In this document: positions 33,890 through 42,051 of the stretch, one piece after another | Position numbering within the stretch: position 1 is the first letter of the stretch | Layout: every line of letters starts with the position of its first letter | Assembly: GCA_041690635.1 (NCBI GenBank) | Contig: JAWLGZ010000002.1 | Span: 310,001 to 374,000 of the forward strand | Length of the DNA: 64,000 nt | DNA from: JAWLGZ01 sp041690635 | GTDB lineage: Bacteria; Pseudomonadota; Gammaproteobacteria; Thiohalomonadales; Thiohalomonadaceae | Direction: 5' to 3' | Notes under the pieces: generated by a model | Told to the model about the DNA's origin: nothing | What the model saw: only the letters and a program-made list of their open reading frames with translations | Database searches by the model: none | Program-made: the position numbers and the translations under genes

Positions 33890-34662
33890 GGCAGGGTGAC
33901 CCGTGCCGGTTGCCCCGCACGCAGGATGTCCTCCCCGGTCGAAAGGACCACATCCAGTGGGTAACGCGGCGGCTCGGTGCCGGCCTGCGGCTCCAGACCG
34001 ATCGACAGAATCTCACCCTGGTAACGGCGCCCGCTCACCGCTACCGGCACCGCCTGTCCCGGCGTCAGCCCGGCTGCGGCATCCTGCGTAAGCAGCAGGC
34101 GGACACGCATCCGGCCGGCTTCCGCAAGCACCACCAGTGGCGTGCTCTGCAGGCGGTTGACCACACTCTGCCCCGCCTCGGCATCGACCCGCAGCACCAA
34201 CCCCGCGAACGGGGCCCGGATCTGGGCATACTCGAGATCCAGTTTGGCCTGATCAAGTGTCGCTTGGGCAGCCCGGAAGGAGGAGTCCGCGGTGGTGTCG
34301 GCAATCTTTGCCAGTTGGAGGTCATGCTCCGCCAACAGGGTCCGGTCGTAGAGTTCCTGCGTGCGCTCCAGTTCCCTTCGCGCCTCCTCCATCGCCGCGC
34401 GCAGACGACGCACATCCGCTTCGCCGCGCGTGACCGCCGCTTTGAAGCTACGGGTATCGAGCGACAGCAGCAGATCCCCCGCTGCCACCCGCTGACCGGC
34501 CCTGAGGGGAACCTCCCTGACCACACCCGAGACCGGCGTGCTGAGTTCCACCCTGCGCATCCACTCCAGTCGGCCTTCGACCTCAGCCGCCGAGACCGGC
34601 ACTGCGCCAAGTCCGATCAGACCGACCAGCAACAAGCGATATACCATTCCACCTGCCATCAT
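33886..34662 (-). CDS. Periplasmic adaptor (membrane fusion) protein
   Basis: HlyD/RND-type adaptor of 258 residues with an N-terminal signal or anchor (YRLLLVGLIGLGAVPVSA). A split biotinyl-lipoyl domain (STPVSGVVREVPLRAGQRV and IRAPFAGLVLRVDAEAGQ) flanks an alpha-helical hairpin at about 75-145, and a beta-barrel with LLTQDAAAGLTPGQAVPV follows. It is short for the family and ends without the membrane-proximal domain. It overlaps the TolC-like gene and acyP by four bases each. No inner-membrane pump is encoded nearby, so the partner transporter must lie elsewhere. Confidence 0.88.
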   Translation of the reverse strand: MMAGGMVYRLLLVGLIGLGAVPVSAAEVEGRLEWMRRVELSTPVSGVVREVPLRAGQRVAAGDLLLSLDTRSFKAAVTRGEADVRRLRAAMEEARRELERTQELYDRTLLAEHDLQLAKIADTTADSSFRAAQATLDQAKLDLEYAQIRAPFAGLVLRVDAEAGQSVVNRLQSTPLVVLAEAGRMRVRLLLTQDAAAGLTPGQAVPVAVSGRRYQGEILSIGLEPQAGTEPPRYPLDVVLSTGEDILRAGQPARVTLP

Positions 34663-35987
34663 TTCGTCTCTTCCCCCGATTCAACAGCCCCGTGATCCGA
34701 GGCTCCTACGGTTTTTCCGGTCAGTGCGTCGAGCCGCTCCCAAACAAGTGCCGCACGAAAATCGCGACCGGCGGCCGCAATCTGCGCATCACTCATGTGA
34801 ACCATGGCATCCCCCAGGTCGGCCTTCACGTCCATCTCGTAGACCACCCGGCTGCGCTCCAGATAGAGTTCCCGATACCACTGCTCCGCATCCACCGCCT
34901 CCCGTTCGATCCTGAGGGTGGAGAGCTCAAGCCAGTGATCGAGGATCGCCTCACGCACGTCGAACTCGGCCTGGCGCAGGTCACTTCGCACCCGGGCCAG
35001 ATCAGCTTCCCGTTGTGCAACCGCAGACTCCACCGCGCCGCCTGTCCAGAGCGGGACCTCCAGGGTGATGCCCGCCCGCCAGGGATCCGAGGAACCGGTA
35101 TCACGGGCATACTCCGCTGCCTCAACTTCGGCAACCAGTTGCGGACGTCGCCCCGCCCGGGCTGCATCAACCAACTCCCGCGCTGAATCCACCTGTGCGC
35201 GCAGCGCCTGCAGACGGGGATTGGAGGCGTATGCCTCCTCGATGAGCTGATCGAACTCCGGCAATTCGCGATCGAGTTGTGGAAGCTGCGGCATCACTAC
35301 GGTAGAAGGCAGACTGCCGGGACGGTTCAGCGCCAGGGCGAGCCGCGCCCGTGTGGCACGCTGCTCAGCCTGGCTGGCGGCGAACTGCCGCCGGACCCGC
35401 TGATATGCAGCGTCCGACTCGGCAATGCGGAGGTCTGATACCTGCCCGAGTTCCTGCCGGTTTTGTAGGCGGTCCAGGTCGATATAGGCGAGCGCCAGCG
35501 CCTCGTTCTCGCGATTCGCACGCATGTCCGCCAGTACCACGTCGAAATAGCGGCGCATGATCGTGATACGGCGCTGCTGGCGGGCGTCGGTCAGCAACAG
35601 ATCGCTGGCCCGAAGCGCGGCCTCCGCCGCACCCCGTCGCGCCGCCGACCGGCCGAAATCGTAGAGATTCTTGCGCAGAACGAGCGCGGCCTTATGGTCG
35701 TCACTGGACTGGTCGACAGCGACATCCGCCGGTTCGATCCACCGCGCACGCCCCTCCAGGGTGACGTTCAACCCGGTGAGGGCCTCTGCGGCAAGCTGGC
35801 CTGCCCTGGCGCCGGCAAGCGCGGCACGCGCCTGCTCCATCACCGGATGATCCTCATCGACCAGCGCAAGCGCATCTCCGAGCGTCAAGGGCTCAGGTAA
35901 GGGCGCAATCTCCGCGCGGGCCGTCGACAGTGACAACCCCGCGATCAGGAGTACGCCGGCCGGTTGGAACCGACCGCAAAACGACAT
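34659..35987 (-). CDS. TolC-family outer-membrane channel protein
   Basis: Outer-membrane efflux protein of 442 residues with a signal peptide and two homologous coiled-coil halves typical of the OEP family (ALVDEDHPVMEQARAALAGARAGQ near the start; ASNPRLQALRAQVDSARELVDAAR in the second half; WTGGAVESAVAQREADLARVRSDL). It should form a trimeric channel with the adjacent adaptor. It is the first gene of the operon. Gene 36210-36731 lies upstream on the same strand beyond a 222-bp gap. Confidence 0.9.
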   Translation of the reverse strand: MSFCGRFQPAGVLLIAGLSLSTARAEIAPLPEPLTLGDALALVDEDHPVMEQARAALAGARAGQLAAEALTGLNVTLEGRARWIEPADVAVDQSSDDHKAALVLRKNLYDFGRSAARRGAAEAALRASDLLLTDARQQRRITIMRRYFDVVLADMRANRENEALALAYIDLDRLQNRQELGQVSDLRIAESDAAYQRVRRQFAASQAEQRATRARLALALNRPGSLPSTVVMPQLPQLDRELPEFDQLIEEAYASNPRLQALRAQVDSARELVDAARAGRRPQLVAEVEAAEYARDTGSSDPWRAGITLEVPLWTGGAVESAVAQREADLARVRSDLRQAEFDVREAILDHWLELSTLRIEREAVDAEQWYRELYLERSRVVYEMDVKADLGDAMVHMSDAQIAAAGRDFRAALVWERLDALTGKTVGASDHGAVESGEETK

Positions 35988-36209
35988 AGGGCTTTTCCTC
36001 TGGTGGATAGGCCCCCCCGACTGTGCGGAGGCCCTTTCTTTATTATCTATTTAGTTCACGTCCATACACGGGGACCGTCGCGAGAGTATTCCGGGTCCGG
36101 CAGATTCGGGCCGCAGGATGCCGTCGAAATAGTTGCTCTGTTTCCCTGCATCGTGTGGCCCGAAGATACCGTGCCCGGGGCGCTCGCAGCAGGCGCCGAC
36201 GGGAACCAT

Positions 36210-36731
36210 TTATCTATTCTGGCGCTTGTAGTTCGTAAAACGCATCTCCTTGTAGGCACCTTCGGAGATGTATTTTCCCATCAGCATGAATTCATCGATT
36301 CCGGAGGTCTTGCCTGTGTAGCGGTGTATCTGGTGGCCGTCGAGATCGTAGAAGGCGAAAACCGGTGTGGCACGGACCCGGTTGACCTTGAATGCGAAAT
36401 CCTTCATCGGCATGGTCTCGCCGTCAAAGGTCGTCACTTCGACGTCACCTTCCACATCCACGGGGAACAGCAGAAAATGTTCGCGGAACCAGGCCTGAAC
36501 CTCCGGCTGATTGAGGACGTTCTGCTTCATCCAGTGGCAAAACGGGCATTCGTCCATTTCGAAGAAGAGCATAATCCCCTTCTTCCCTTCATCCCGGGCC
36601 AGTTCCAGCTCTTCCTGGAAATTGCCGAAACTGTCATTGAAGAAATGGGTGTACGGATTCTGTCCGGGCGCAGCATGGGCTGCGGCAGCCAGACCAAGGC
36701 TGAAGGCGATGATTGTCAGCAGACGACCCAT
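36210..36731 (-). CDS. SoxW-like periplasmic thioredoxin
   Basis: Exported thioredoxin-fold protein of 173 residues. After the signal peptide (TIIAFSLGLAAAAHA) the redox motif C62-P-F-C65 sits in FFEMDECPFCHWMKQNV, with the cis-Pro in RVRATPVFAFYD. This pattern matches SoxW and related DsbD-gamma-like proteins, which reduce thiols on sulfur-oxidation or cytochrome partners. No sox genes are in the window, so the pathway link is inferred. A second thioredoxin-fold gene lies just upstream on the same strand. Confidence 0.85.
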   Translation of the reverse strand: MGRLLTIIAFSLGLAAAAHAAPGQNPYTHFFNDSFGNFQEELELARDEGKKGIMLFFEMDECPFCHWMKQNVLNQPEVQAWFREHFLLFPVDVEGDVEVTTFDGETMPMKDFAFKVNRVRATPVFAFYDLDGHQIHRYTGKTSGIDEFMLMGKYISEGAYKEMRFTNYKRQNR

Positions 36732-36823
36732 GCTCTCTCCCCTAGTTCACGTTAATTTTTAGGTGGCGGCTTCAACGAACTCCGAAGGAGTCCCCAAGTC
36801 CCCTAACCCGACCGAAGTTTCCC

Positions 36824-37318
36824 TTACTGCCCCGCCAGTACCACATCGGAGCCATCTGCGGCCTGGTGCGTGCCGATATACTCCTCGAGTTGCTCTGTGG
36901 TGACCCTGCCCAGGCGCCGGGCGACCATCTTTCCGTCCGGCCCTACCAGAAAGGTGGTGGGCAGACCCGGAACCGGGCCGACGGTATCCATACCCATGTG
37001 GCCGGGGAACACCGGGAAGGTGATGAACTGCTCATCCACGAAGCGCTCCAGTTCGTCTTGCCCAATCTCTTCCATGTTCACTCCGAGCACAACCGCATCC
37101 CGTGCCTTGTGGCGCTCGTGAAACTGCACCAGTTCCGGAAGCTCCTCCAGGCAGGGCGGGCACCAGGTCGCCCAGTAATTCACTATGATCCATTTGCCCC
37201 GGTAATCGGAAAGCCGGTGCAACTCGCCATCCAGGTCGCGCATTTCCAGCGAAGGCGCGGCAGCCCACGCGGTGGCGAACCCGGCGGTCGCAAGGAACAG
37301 CACAATGGTTCGCAGCAC
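36824..37318 (-). CDS. TlpA/ResA-like thiol-disulfide oxidoreductase
   Basis: Exported thioredoxin-fold protein of 164 residues with the active site C53-P-P-C56 in NYWATWCPPCLEEL and the cis-Pro loop GLPTTFLVGPDG. I start it at the GTG at 37318 because GGAGAGAGGGC precedes it and a clean signal peptide results (LRTIVLFLATAGFATAWAA); a longer frame from 37378 lacks support. TlpA-like proteins reduce periplasmic cysteines, for example in cytochrome c maturation. It is 92 bp upstream of the SoxW-like gene. Confidence 0.88.
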   Translation of the reverse strand: MLRTIVLFLATAGFATAWAAAPSLEMRDLDGELHRLSDYRGKWIIVNYWATWCPPCLEELPELVQFHERHKARDAVVLGVNMEEIGQDELERFVDEQFITFPVFPGHMGMDTVGPVPGLPTTFLVGPDGKMVARRLGRVTTEQLEEYIGTHQAADGSDVVLAGQ

Positions 37319-37469
37319 GCCCTCTCTCCTCTGTGACGGGACCCTTGAAAAATACCGAATCGGTACGCCGAATGCCATTCGGGAAAACCCGACGGTGCCC
37401 CGATGAGTTTATGACAAACCGCCAGTGGATAAAGTTCCTTGCGTTCGCCGTTCACGTCCATGCAGGCAC

Positions 37470-37504
37470 AAAAAAACCGGCCCCTTTCGGGGCCGGCTTT
37501 TTTC
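37470..37504. terminator. Bidirectional intrinsic terminator
   Basis: An 8-bp stem CCGGCCCC / GGGGCCGG with a 4-base loop is flanked by A6 on the left and T6 on the right, so it can end transcription in either direction. It lies just beyond the stop of the LysM lipoprotein gene. Confidence 0.92.
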
Positions 37505-37530
37505 AGTGGATCGGCTCGAGCAGTACGCGT

Positions 37531-38142
37531 TCAGTTTGCCCGCAGGTAGGCGCGATCCGAATCTTCTACGACGCCAATCGACCAGGCACCGCGGGTCCGC
37601 GCATGGCGGATAGCAGCTGCGGATTCACTCTCCGAGGCATTGCGGTTGATTGTGAACACCTGCCCAGGGTAGATCAGGTCGGCATCCTTAATCTTGCCGG
37701 CATTCGCCTTGTAGATGAGCGGCCACTTGTACGGGTTTCCGTAGATGGAATCACGGGCCGAGATATTCCAGAGGGAATCACCGCGGCGGACGGTATAGCT
37801 GTCGTCGGCCTTGGTCTCGCGCGCCTGCGCCCGCCCCTGGGCCAGTGCATTCTCCGCCTGACGACGCGCCCGGTTCGCCAGCTCAACCGCCTTGGCGTAA
37901 TCGCCCGCCTTATAGGCGGCCTCCGCCTCTTCCAGGATCTTGCCCGTGTCGCGCCAGAGGTATCCTTCGGCGGCTGCCTGGTTCATGGCAGCACGCGCAG
38001 CGTTAATCGCATCTACCGCATCCTGCTGGGTAACGGCCGGTTGCTCGACCGGCTGCTCCGTTGGAGCGGTTGCACAGCCCACGGCCACGGTCAGGATCAG
38101 TCCGATCAGACCGGAAAGCTTGAACACCTCGATTATTTTCAT
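37531..38142 (-). CDS. LysM domain lipoprotein with DUF4398-like region
   Basis: Lipoprotein of 203 residues with lipobox LTVAVGC. An alpha-helical region (about 40-110, with KILEEAEAAYKAGDYAKAVELANRARRQ) resembles DUF4398. The LysM domain is at about 115-165 (YTVRRGDSLWNISA through LIYPGQVFTI), predicted to bind peptidoglycan. It should be anchored to the outer membrane. The gene before it on this strand also encodes a DUF4398 lipoprotein. Confidence 0.88.
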   Translation of the reverse strand: MKIIEVFKLSGLIGLILTVAVGCATAPTEQPVEQPAVTQQDAVDAINAARAAMNQAAAEGYLWRDTGKILEEAEAAYKAGDYAKAVELANRARRQAENALAQGRAQARETKADDSYTVRRGDSLWNISARDSIYGNPYKWPLIYKANAGKIKDADLIYPGQVFTINRNASESESAAAIRHARTRGAWSIGVVEDSDRAYLRAN

Positions 38143-38284
38143 TTCTTTAAGGCTCCGATTTTCGCTATTTCGTTATCTGGTGGGCCGGCTGTTTCTCGTT
38201 GCCACAAACTAGCACCAGGCAGGAAAGGGTGTCAAGGATAACGGGGTTCCGAATAACCAAAGGAATTCGAAGCTTATCGCTTCT

Positions 38285-38611
38285 TCACCGACCAGTGCCC
38301 GCAGCATGATCCCGCGCCCGGATCGCCTCCTCACGCGCCTCCAGTGCCGCGCGGCGCGCGCGCTCGAAGTCCCCTTCATCCAGTCGCAGTGTCGCCTCGC
38401 GGAGCAACGCTTCGGCCTGTGTGAGAACGTCGGGTGCATGTTCGTGGGCATTGGCTTCGCGCGCGGCGCGGATCGCCTGCCGCGCGTCGGACATCTCCTG
38501 AACGGGCGGCGCGGTCGCACAACCGGCGAAGAACAGAGGGAAGATCAGCAGATGCAAGGCCAATAGGCCGTGTGTCGTTCGTTTAGCTATACCCATTCCG
38601 TCGCCCGGCAT
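38285..38611 (-). CDS. DUF4398 lipoprotein
   Basis: Small lipoprotein of up to 108 residues with lipobox LFFAGC and a helical DUF4398 region (MSDARQAIRAAREANAHEHAP, then EALLREATLRLDEGDFERARRAALEAREEA). Translation may start at this ATG or at the sixth codon (38596). Function is unknown. It shares family and orientation with the following LysM protein, suggesting two envelope proteins made together. Confidence 0.8.
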   Translation of the reverse strand: MPGDGMGIAKRTTHGLLALHLLIFPLFFAGCATAPPVQEMSDARQAIRAAREANAHEHAPDVLTQAEALLREATLRLDEGDFERARRAALEAREEAIRARDHAAGTGR

Positions 38612-38760
38612 GGCCCCCGGTGAGCGGGCACCGACCGTCGCACGCTAGCATCGGGCCTGAAGGCTGTCAATATGATAACCGCTAGAATACAAGCACTTGC
38701 CGAAAACGGCTCGGCAGTCGACCATGCATACCCCCAAGTATCGCGAGCCCGGAGTTTTTG

Positions 38761-39372
38761 ATGCCTGAAGTACTGGTGCTCTATTACAGCCGTCACGGCG
38801 CCACCGCCGAGATGGCTCGCCACATCGCCCGAGGGATCGAGGAGGTGGAAAGCATGTCGGCGCGCATCCGCACTGCCCCGCCGGTGTCGACCGAATGTGA
38901 AGCGGTAGCAGACTCAATCCCCGAATCGGGTCCGCCCTACGTTGTCGCCGATGATCTGCGCGAGTGTGTGGGTCTCGCGCTCGGAAGTCCGACCCGCTTC
39001 GGCAACATGGCCGCGGCGCTGAAATACTTCATCGACGGCACCAGCGCTCAGTGGCTCTCCGGCACACTGATCGGAAAACCGGCGGCGGTATTCACCTCCA
39101 CCTCGAGCCTGCACGGCGGTCAGGAGAGCACGCTGCTGTCGATGATGCTGCCGCTGCTCCATCACGGCATGGTGCTGGTCGGGATTCCCTACTCGGAACC
39201 GGATCTGTTTCGCACTCACGGAGGCGGCACGCCCTACGGCGCGAGCCACCACGCGGGGCCCGACAACAGCCTGCCGGTTTCGGACGAGGAGAAACGGTTG
39301 TGTCGGGCATTGGGGCGGCGTCTTGCCGCAACGGCACGCGCGCTCACCGACGCACGGGCAGCGGCCGTATGA
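38761..39372 (+). CDS. wrbA: NAD(P)H:quinone oxidoreductase, WrbA type
   Basis: Flavodoxin-like FMN enzyme of 203 residues that reduces quinones by two electrons. The phosphate-binding loop VLYYSRHGATAEMA is at the N-terminus, GSPTRFGNMAAALKYFIDGT is the WrbA fingerprint, and TSTSSLHGGQESTLLSM and GGTPYGASHHAG follow. It overlaps the next gene by four bases (ATGA). Confidence 0.95.
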   Translation: MPEVLVLYYSRHGATAEMARHIARGIEEVESMSARIRTAPPVSTECEAVADSIPESGPPYVVADDLRECVGLALGSPTRFGNMAAALKYFIDGTSAQWLSGTLIGKPAAVFTSTSSLHGGQESTLLSMMLPLLHHGMVLVGIPYSEPDLFRTHGGGTPYGASHHAGPDNSLPVSDEEKRLCRALGRRLAATARALTDARAAAV

Positions 39373-39728
39373 CCGCGCTGCGCATCGCACGTGCCGCCAC
39401 CCTGGGCGGCTACTTCACTCTTCTGGTATTGCTGGTGCTCTGGGTCGCTTGGCTTTCGCCGCCCGAGCAGTTCCCCCGTGCCCTCGCGCTGCTGCTCTTC
39501 GCCGGCCCGCTGCTCTTTCCGTTGCGCGGACTGCTGCACGGCCGCCCCTATACACACGCGTGGAGCAGTTTCCTGGCGCTGGCGTATGTGGCGCACGGGG
39601 CTACCGAAACCTTCGGGCGTACCGGCGATCGGATGCTCCCGGCACTGGAACTGCTGGCTGCACTGATCTTTTTTGTCGGCGCGGTACTCTACGTGCGGCT
39701 GGGGAAGCATGGAGAAGGTAAGAAGTAG
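39369..39728 (+). CDS. DUF2069 membrane protein
   Basis: Integral membrane protein of 119 residues with four predicted helices and the DUF2069 pattern PLRGLLHGRPYTHAWSSFLA followed by YVAHGATE. The family usually follows wrbA in gammaproteobacteria, exactly as here with an ATGA overlap. Function unknown. Confidence 0.9.
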   Translation: MTALRIARAATLGGYFTLLVLLVLWVAWLSPPEQFPRALALLLFAGPLLFPLRGLLHGRPYTHAWSSFLALAYVAHGATETFGRTGDRMLPALELLAALIFFVGAVLYVRLGKHGEGKK

Positions 39729-39756
39729 TTCGGCGATTTAGCTCTAACCCCTCGGG

Positions 39757-40425
39757 CTAAAGAAGGTCTCGGACGAAGGGAATGGTGAGACGCCTCTGTG
39801 CAACCAGTGAGGCGTCATCAAGGCGATCGAGCAGGGAAAACAGGGCGTGCGTATCACGTGGGGCGCGCCGCAGGAGGAAGGCGCCGACCTCGTCGCCGAG
39901 TTCCAGCCCACGCGCCGCCGCCCGCCGCTGGAGTGCGCGGATCTTCTCCTCGTCCGACAACGGGTTCAATCGAAACACCGGCCCCCAAGTGAGGCGCGAG
40001 CGCAGGTCGGGCAACCGCAATTCAATCCCCTGCGGCGCGACATCGCCACTCACTACCAACCGGGTTCCCGCCGCGCGCGCGGCGTTGTAAAACGCGAACA
40101 GCGCATACTCCCAATCGTCACGGCCGGCCACCCGGTGCAGATCGTCGAGACACACGAGGGAGAGCGCCTCCAGTCCCTCCAACACCTCGGGACTTTCGAT
40201 CTCTGCGCAGGGCAGATAGGCGGGCGTTCCCCCCTGTGCGGTGCAGGCGTGGCAGGCGGCCTGGAGCAGGTGGGTACGGCCGGTGCCGGATGTACCCCAC
40301 AGATAGAGAAACGGCTCCAACGCCGTCTGCAGTGCGTGGACCGCCGCGCCGTTGCCACCCGGTTCGAAATTCTCGAAAGTGGCGACATCCCGCAGTCCGA
40401 TCCGCAGCGCAAGTTGCGAGCTCAA
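39757..40425 (-). CDS. hda: DnaA regulatory inactivator Hda
   Basis: AAA+ protein of 222 residues homologous to the DnaA core; with the sliding clamp it stimulates DnaA-ATP hydrolysis to prevent over-initiation. The P-loop has the Hda-typical Arg in place of Lys (GTSGTGRTHLL), and the sensor region LRSRLTWGPVFRLNPL is present. I choose the TTG at 40425 as start: GGAAGG lies eight bases upstream and the resulting N-terminus (SSQLALRIGLRDVATFENF) aligns with Hda, including a short clamp-binding stretch. A GTG at 40446 is the alternative. It follows the permease gene on the same strand. Confidence 0.92.
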   Translation of the reverse strand: MSSQLALRIGLRDVATFENFEPGGNGAAVHALQTALEPFLYLWGTSGTGRTHLLQAACHACTAQGGTPAYLPCAEIESPEVLEGLEALSLVCLDDLHRVAGRDDWEYALFAFYNAARAAGTRLVVSGDVAPQGIELRLPDLRSRLTWGPVFRLNPLSDEEKIRALQRRAAARGLELGDEVGAFLLRRAPRDTHALFSLLDRLDDASLVAQRRLTIPFVRDLL

Positions 40426-40429
40426 ACCG

Positions 40430-41491
40430 CTACCCTTCCGGCGCACCGTACAACCCGCTCTGGAGATAACGCTCGTGGGTGTAGCGCAACAGCACTGCGA
40501 TTACGGCGGCAACCGGCAGCGCCAGCAGAATACCCATGAAGCCGAACAACTGGCCGCCCGCCAGAATGGCGAAGATAACCGCCACCGGATGAAGACCGAT
40601 CCGTTCCCCCAACAGGACCGGCTGAAGCACCAGCCCCTCTATCAATTGCCCCACGCCGAACACCGCGACCACGCCGAGCAGGTGCGCCGCGTCCTGGAAC
40701 TGCATCACTGCCGCAATACCGGCGGCAACAATGCCTACGATGAAACCCAGGTAGGGTACGAAACTGACAATCCCGGCCAGCAAGCCGATAAGCAGCGCCA
40801 GGTCCAGCCCGACGAGCCAGAGTCCAACCGAATAGATGAAGCCAAGGGCACACATCACCAGCAACTGCCCGCGCAGAAACGCACCGAGCACCTCGTCCGA
40901 CGCGGCAGCCAGGCGTACCACGTCCGCCTCCCAGCGGCGCGGCAGCAGTTCCCGGATACGCCCCATCAGAACATCCCAGTCACGCATGAGGTAAAAGGCG
41001 ACCACAGGGATCAACAGCAGGTTGGCGAACCACCCCAGCACGGTCAGACCAGAGCGGGTCACCGAGCCCAGCACCCCTGCCGCGACACCGCCCGCCGCCT
41101 GCCAGTGCTCACGGGCGTATGCCTTGAGTGCGCCCAGATCGATCTCGATCCCCTCGACACCGAGGGCCGAGGCGAGGTACGGCAGGGCTTGATGCTGAAG
41201 CCAGTCGATGTAACCGGGCAGCTTCTGTAGCAGAAGCACGATTTGCTGCTCCAGCATCGGCACGAGGATGACGAGTAAGGTCAGCGCCACCCCGGTAAAA
41301 AGTGTGAACACGGCGACCACCGACAGGGTGCGTGATAACCCGCGTGCCTCCAGCCGATCCACCAGTGGGTCGCCGATATAGGCCAACGTCATACCCACCA
41401 GAAATGGTGTCAACACCGGCGCCAGCAGATAGAGCAGCAGGCCCGACAGGACGATCACTGTCAGCAGGTACCAACGTTGTGAATCGCTCAC
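40430..41491 (-). CDS. perM: AI-2E/PerM-family permease
   Basis: Integral membrane protein of 353 residues with about eight helices. The family signature region LLAGIVSFVPYLGFIVGIVAAGI and the C-terminal GEGL-like stretch GQLIEGLVLQPVLLGERIGLHP are clear. Family members transport AI-2 or ions, or are of unknown role. The GTG start overlaps the pgsA stop (GTGA) with GGGGGGCGGA as ribosome binding tract. The order pgsA-perM-hda is conserved in related bacteria. Confidence 0.9.
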   Translation of the reverse strand: MSDSQRWYLLTVIVLSGLLLYLLAPVLTPFLVGMTLAYIGDPLVDRLEARGLSRTLSVVAVFTLFTGVALTLLVILVPMLEQQIVLLLQKLPGYIDWLQHQALPYLASALGVEGIEIDLGALKAYAREHWQAAGGVAAGVLGSVTRSGLTVLGWFANLLLIPVVAFYLMRDWDVLMGRIRELLPRRWEADVVRLAAASDEVLGAFLRGQLLVMCALGFIYSVGLWLVGLDLALLIGLLAGIVSFVPYLGFIVGIVAAGIAAVMQFQDAAHLLGVVAVFGVGQLIEGLVLQPVLLGERIGLHPVAVIFAILAGGQLFGFMGILLALPVAAVIAVLLRYTHERYLQSGLYGAPEG

Positions 41492-42051
41492 TCCGCCCCC
41501 CTCACGCAACGCACCCGACAGGCCCGCCGACCCCACACCCAGACATACTCCAGCCCGCTGAGCAGCGTGGTCAACAGGACCAGAAACACCATGCCGCTCA
41601 GCACCGCCTGCGGCAGGACCACCACCCCTTCGGAGACCAGTACCGCCGTCACCAGCAGGATCTGCATCAGGGTGTTCAACTTACTGGTGAGTGTGGGCGC
41701 CATCTCGTAGTGATGGATGAGGAGGTGATAGGCCACAGCCCCGGCGACGATCACCACGTCACGGCCGATGACCAACGCCACCAGCCAGAACGGAAACTGG
41801 CCCAGCCAGCCGAGCATGAAAAATGAGGAGACCAGCAGCACCTTGTCGCCGATGGGATCGAGCACCGTCCCCAAGCGGGTTCCCCAGCCGAATCGGCGCG
41901 CCAGATAGCCGTCCACGCCATCGGAGATACCGGCGATGATCACCAGCGCGAGCGCTGCCTGGTAGTTCTCTTCGGCGAACGCCCAGACCAGCGGCAGTAC
42001 CAGCAGGATTCGGACAACAGAGATGGTGTTGGGAAGCTGGCGCAGGTTCAC
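41488..42051 (-). CDS. pgsA: Phosphatidylglycerophosphate synthase-type CDP-alcohol transferase
   Basis: Membrane enzyme of 187 residues. The CDP-alcohol phosphotransferase motif D-G-x2-A-R-x8-G-x3-D-x3-D is complete (DGYLARRFG ... LDPIGD), preceded by PNTISVVRILLVLPL. It would make phosphatidylglycerophosphate, or possibly cardiolipin in related subfamilies. Its ATG overlaps the stop of the DUF2066 gene by four bases, and its own stop overlaps the perM start. Confidence 0.92.
   Translation of the reverse strand: MNLRQLPNTISVVRILLVLPLVWAFAEENYQAALALVIIAGISDGVDGYLARRFGWGTRLGTVLDPIGDKVLLVSSFFMLGWLGQFPFWLVALVIGRDVVIVAGAVAYHLLIHHYEMAPTLTSKLNTLMQILLVTAVLVSEGVVVLPQAVLSGMVFLVLLTTLLSGLEYVWVWGRRACRVRCVRGAE

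Noticed and set aside
39757..40425. Hda P-loop judged broken because Lys is replaced by Arg
   Set aside because: Arg at this position is normal for Hda proteins as I recall them, including the E. coli protein.
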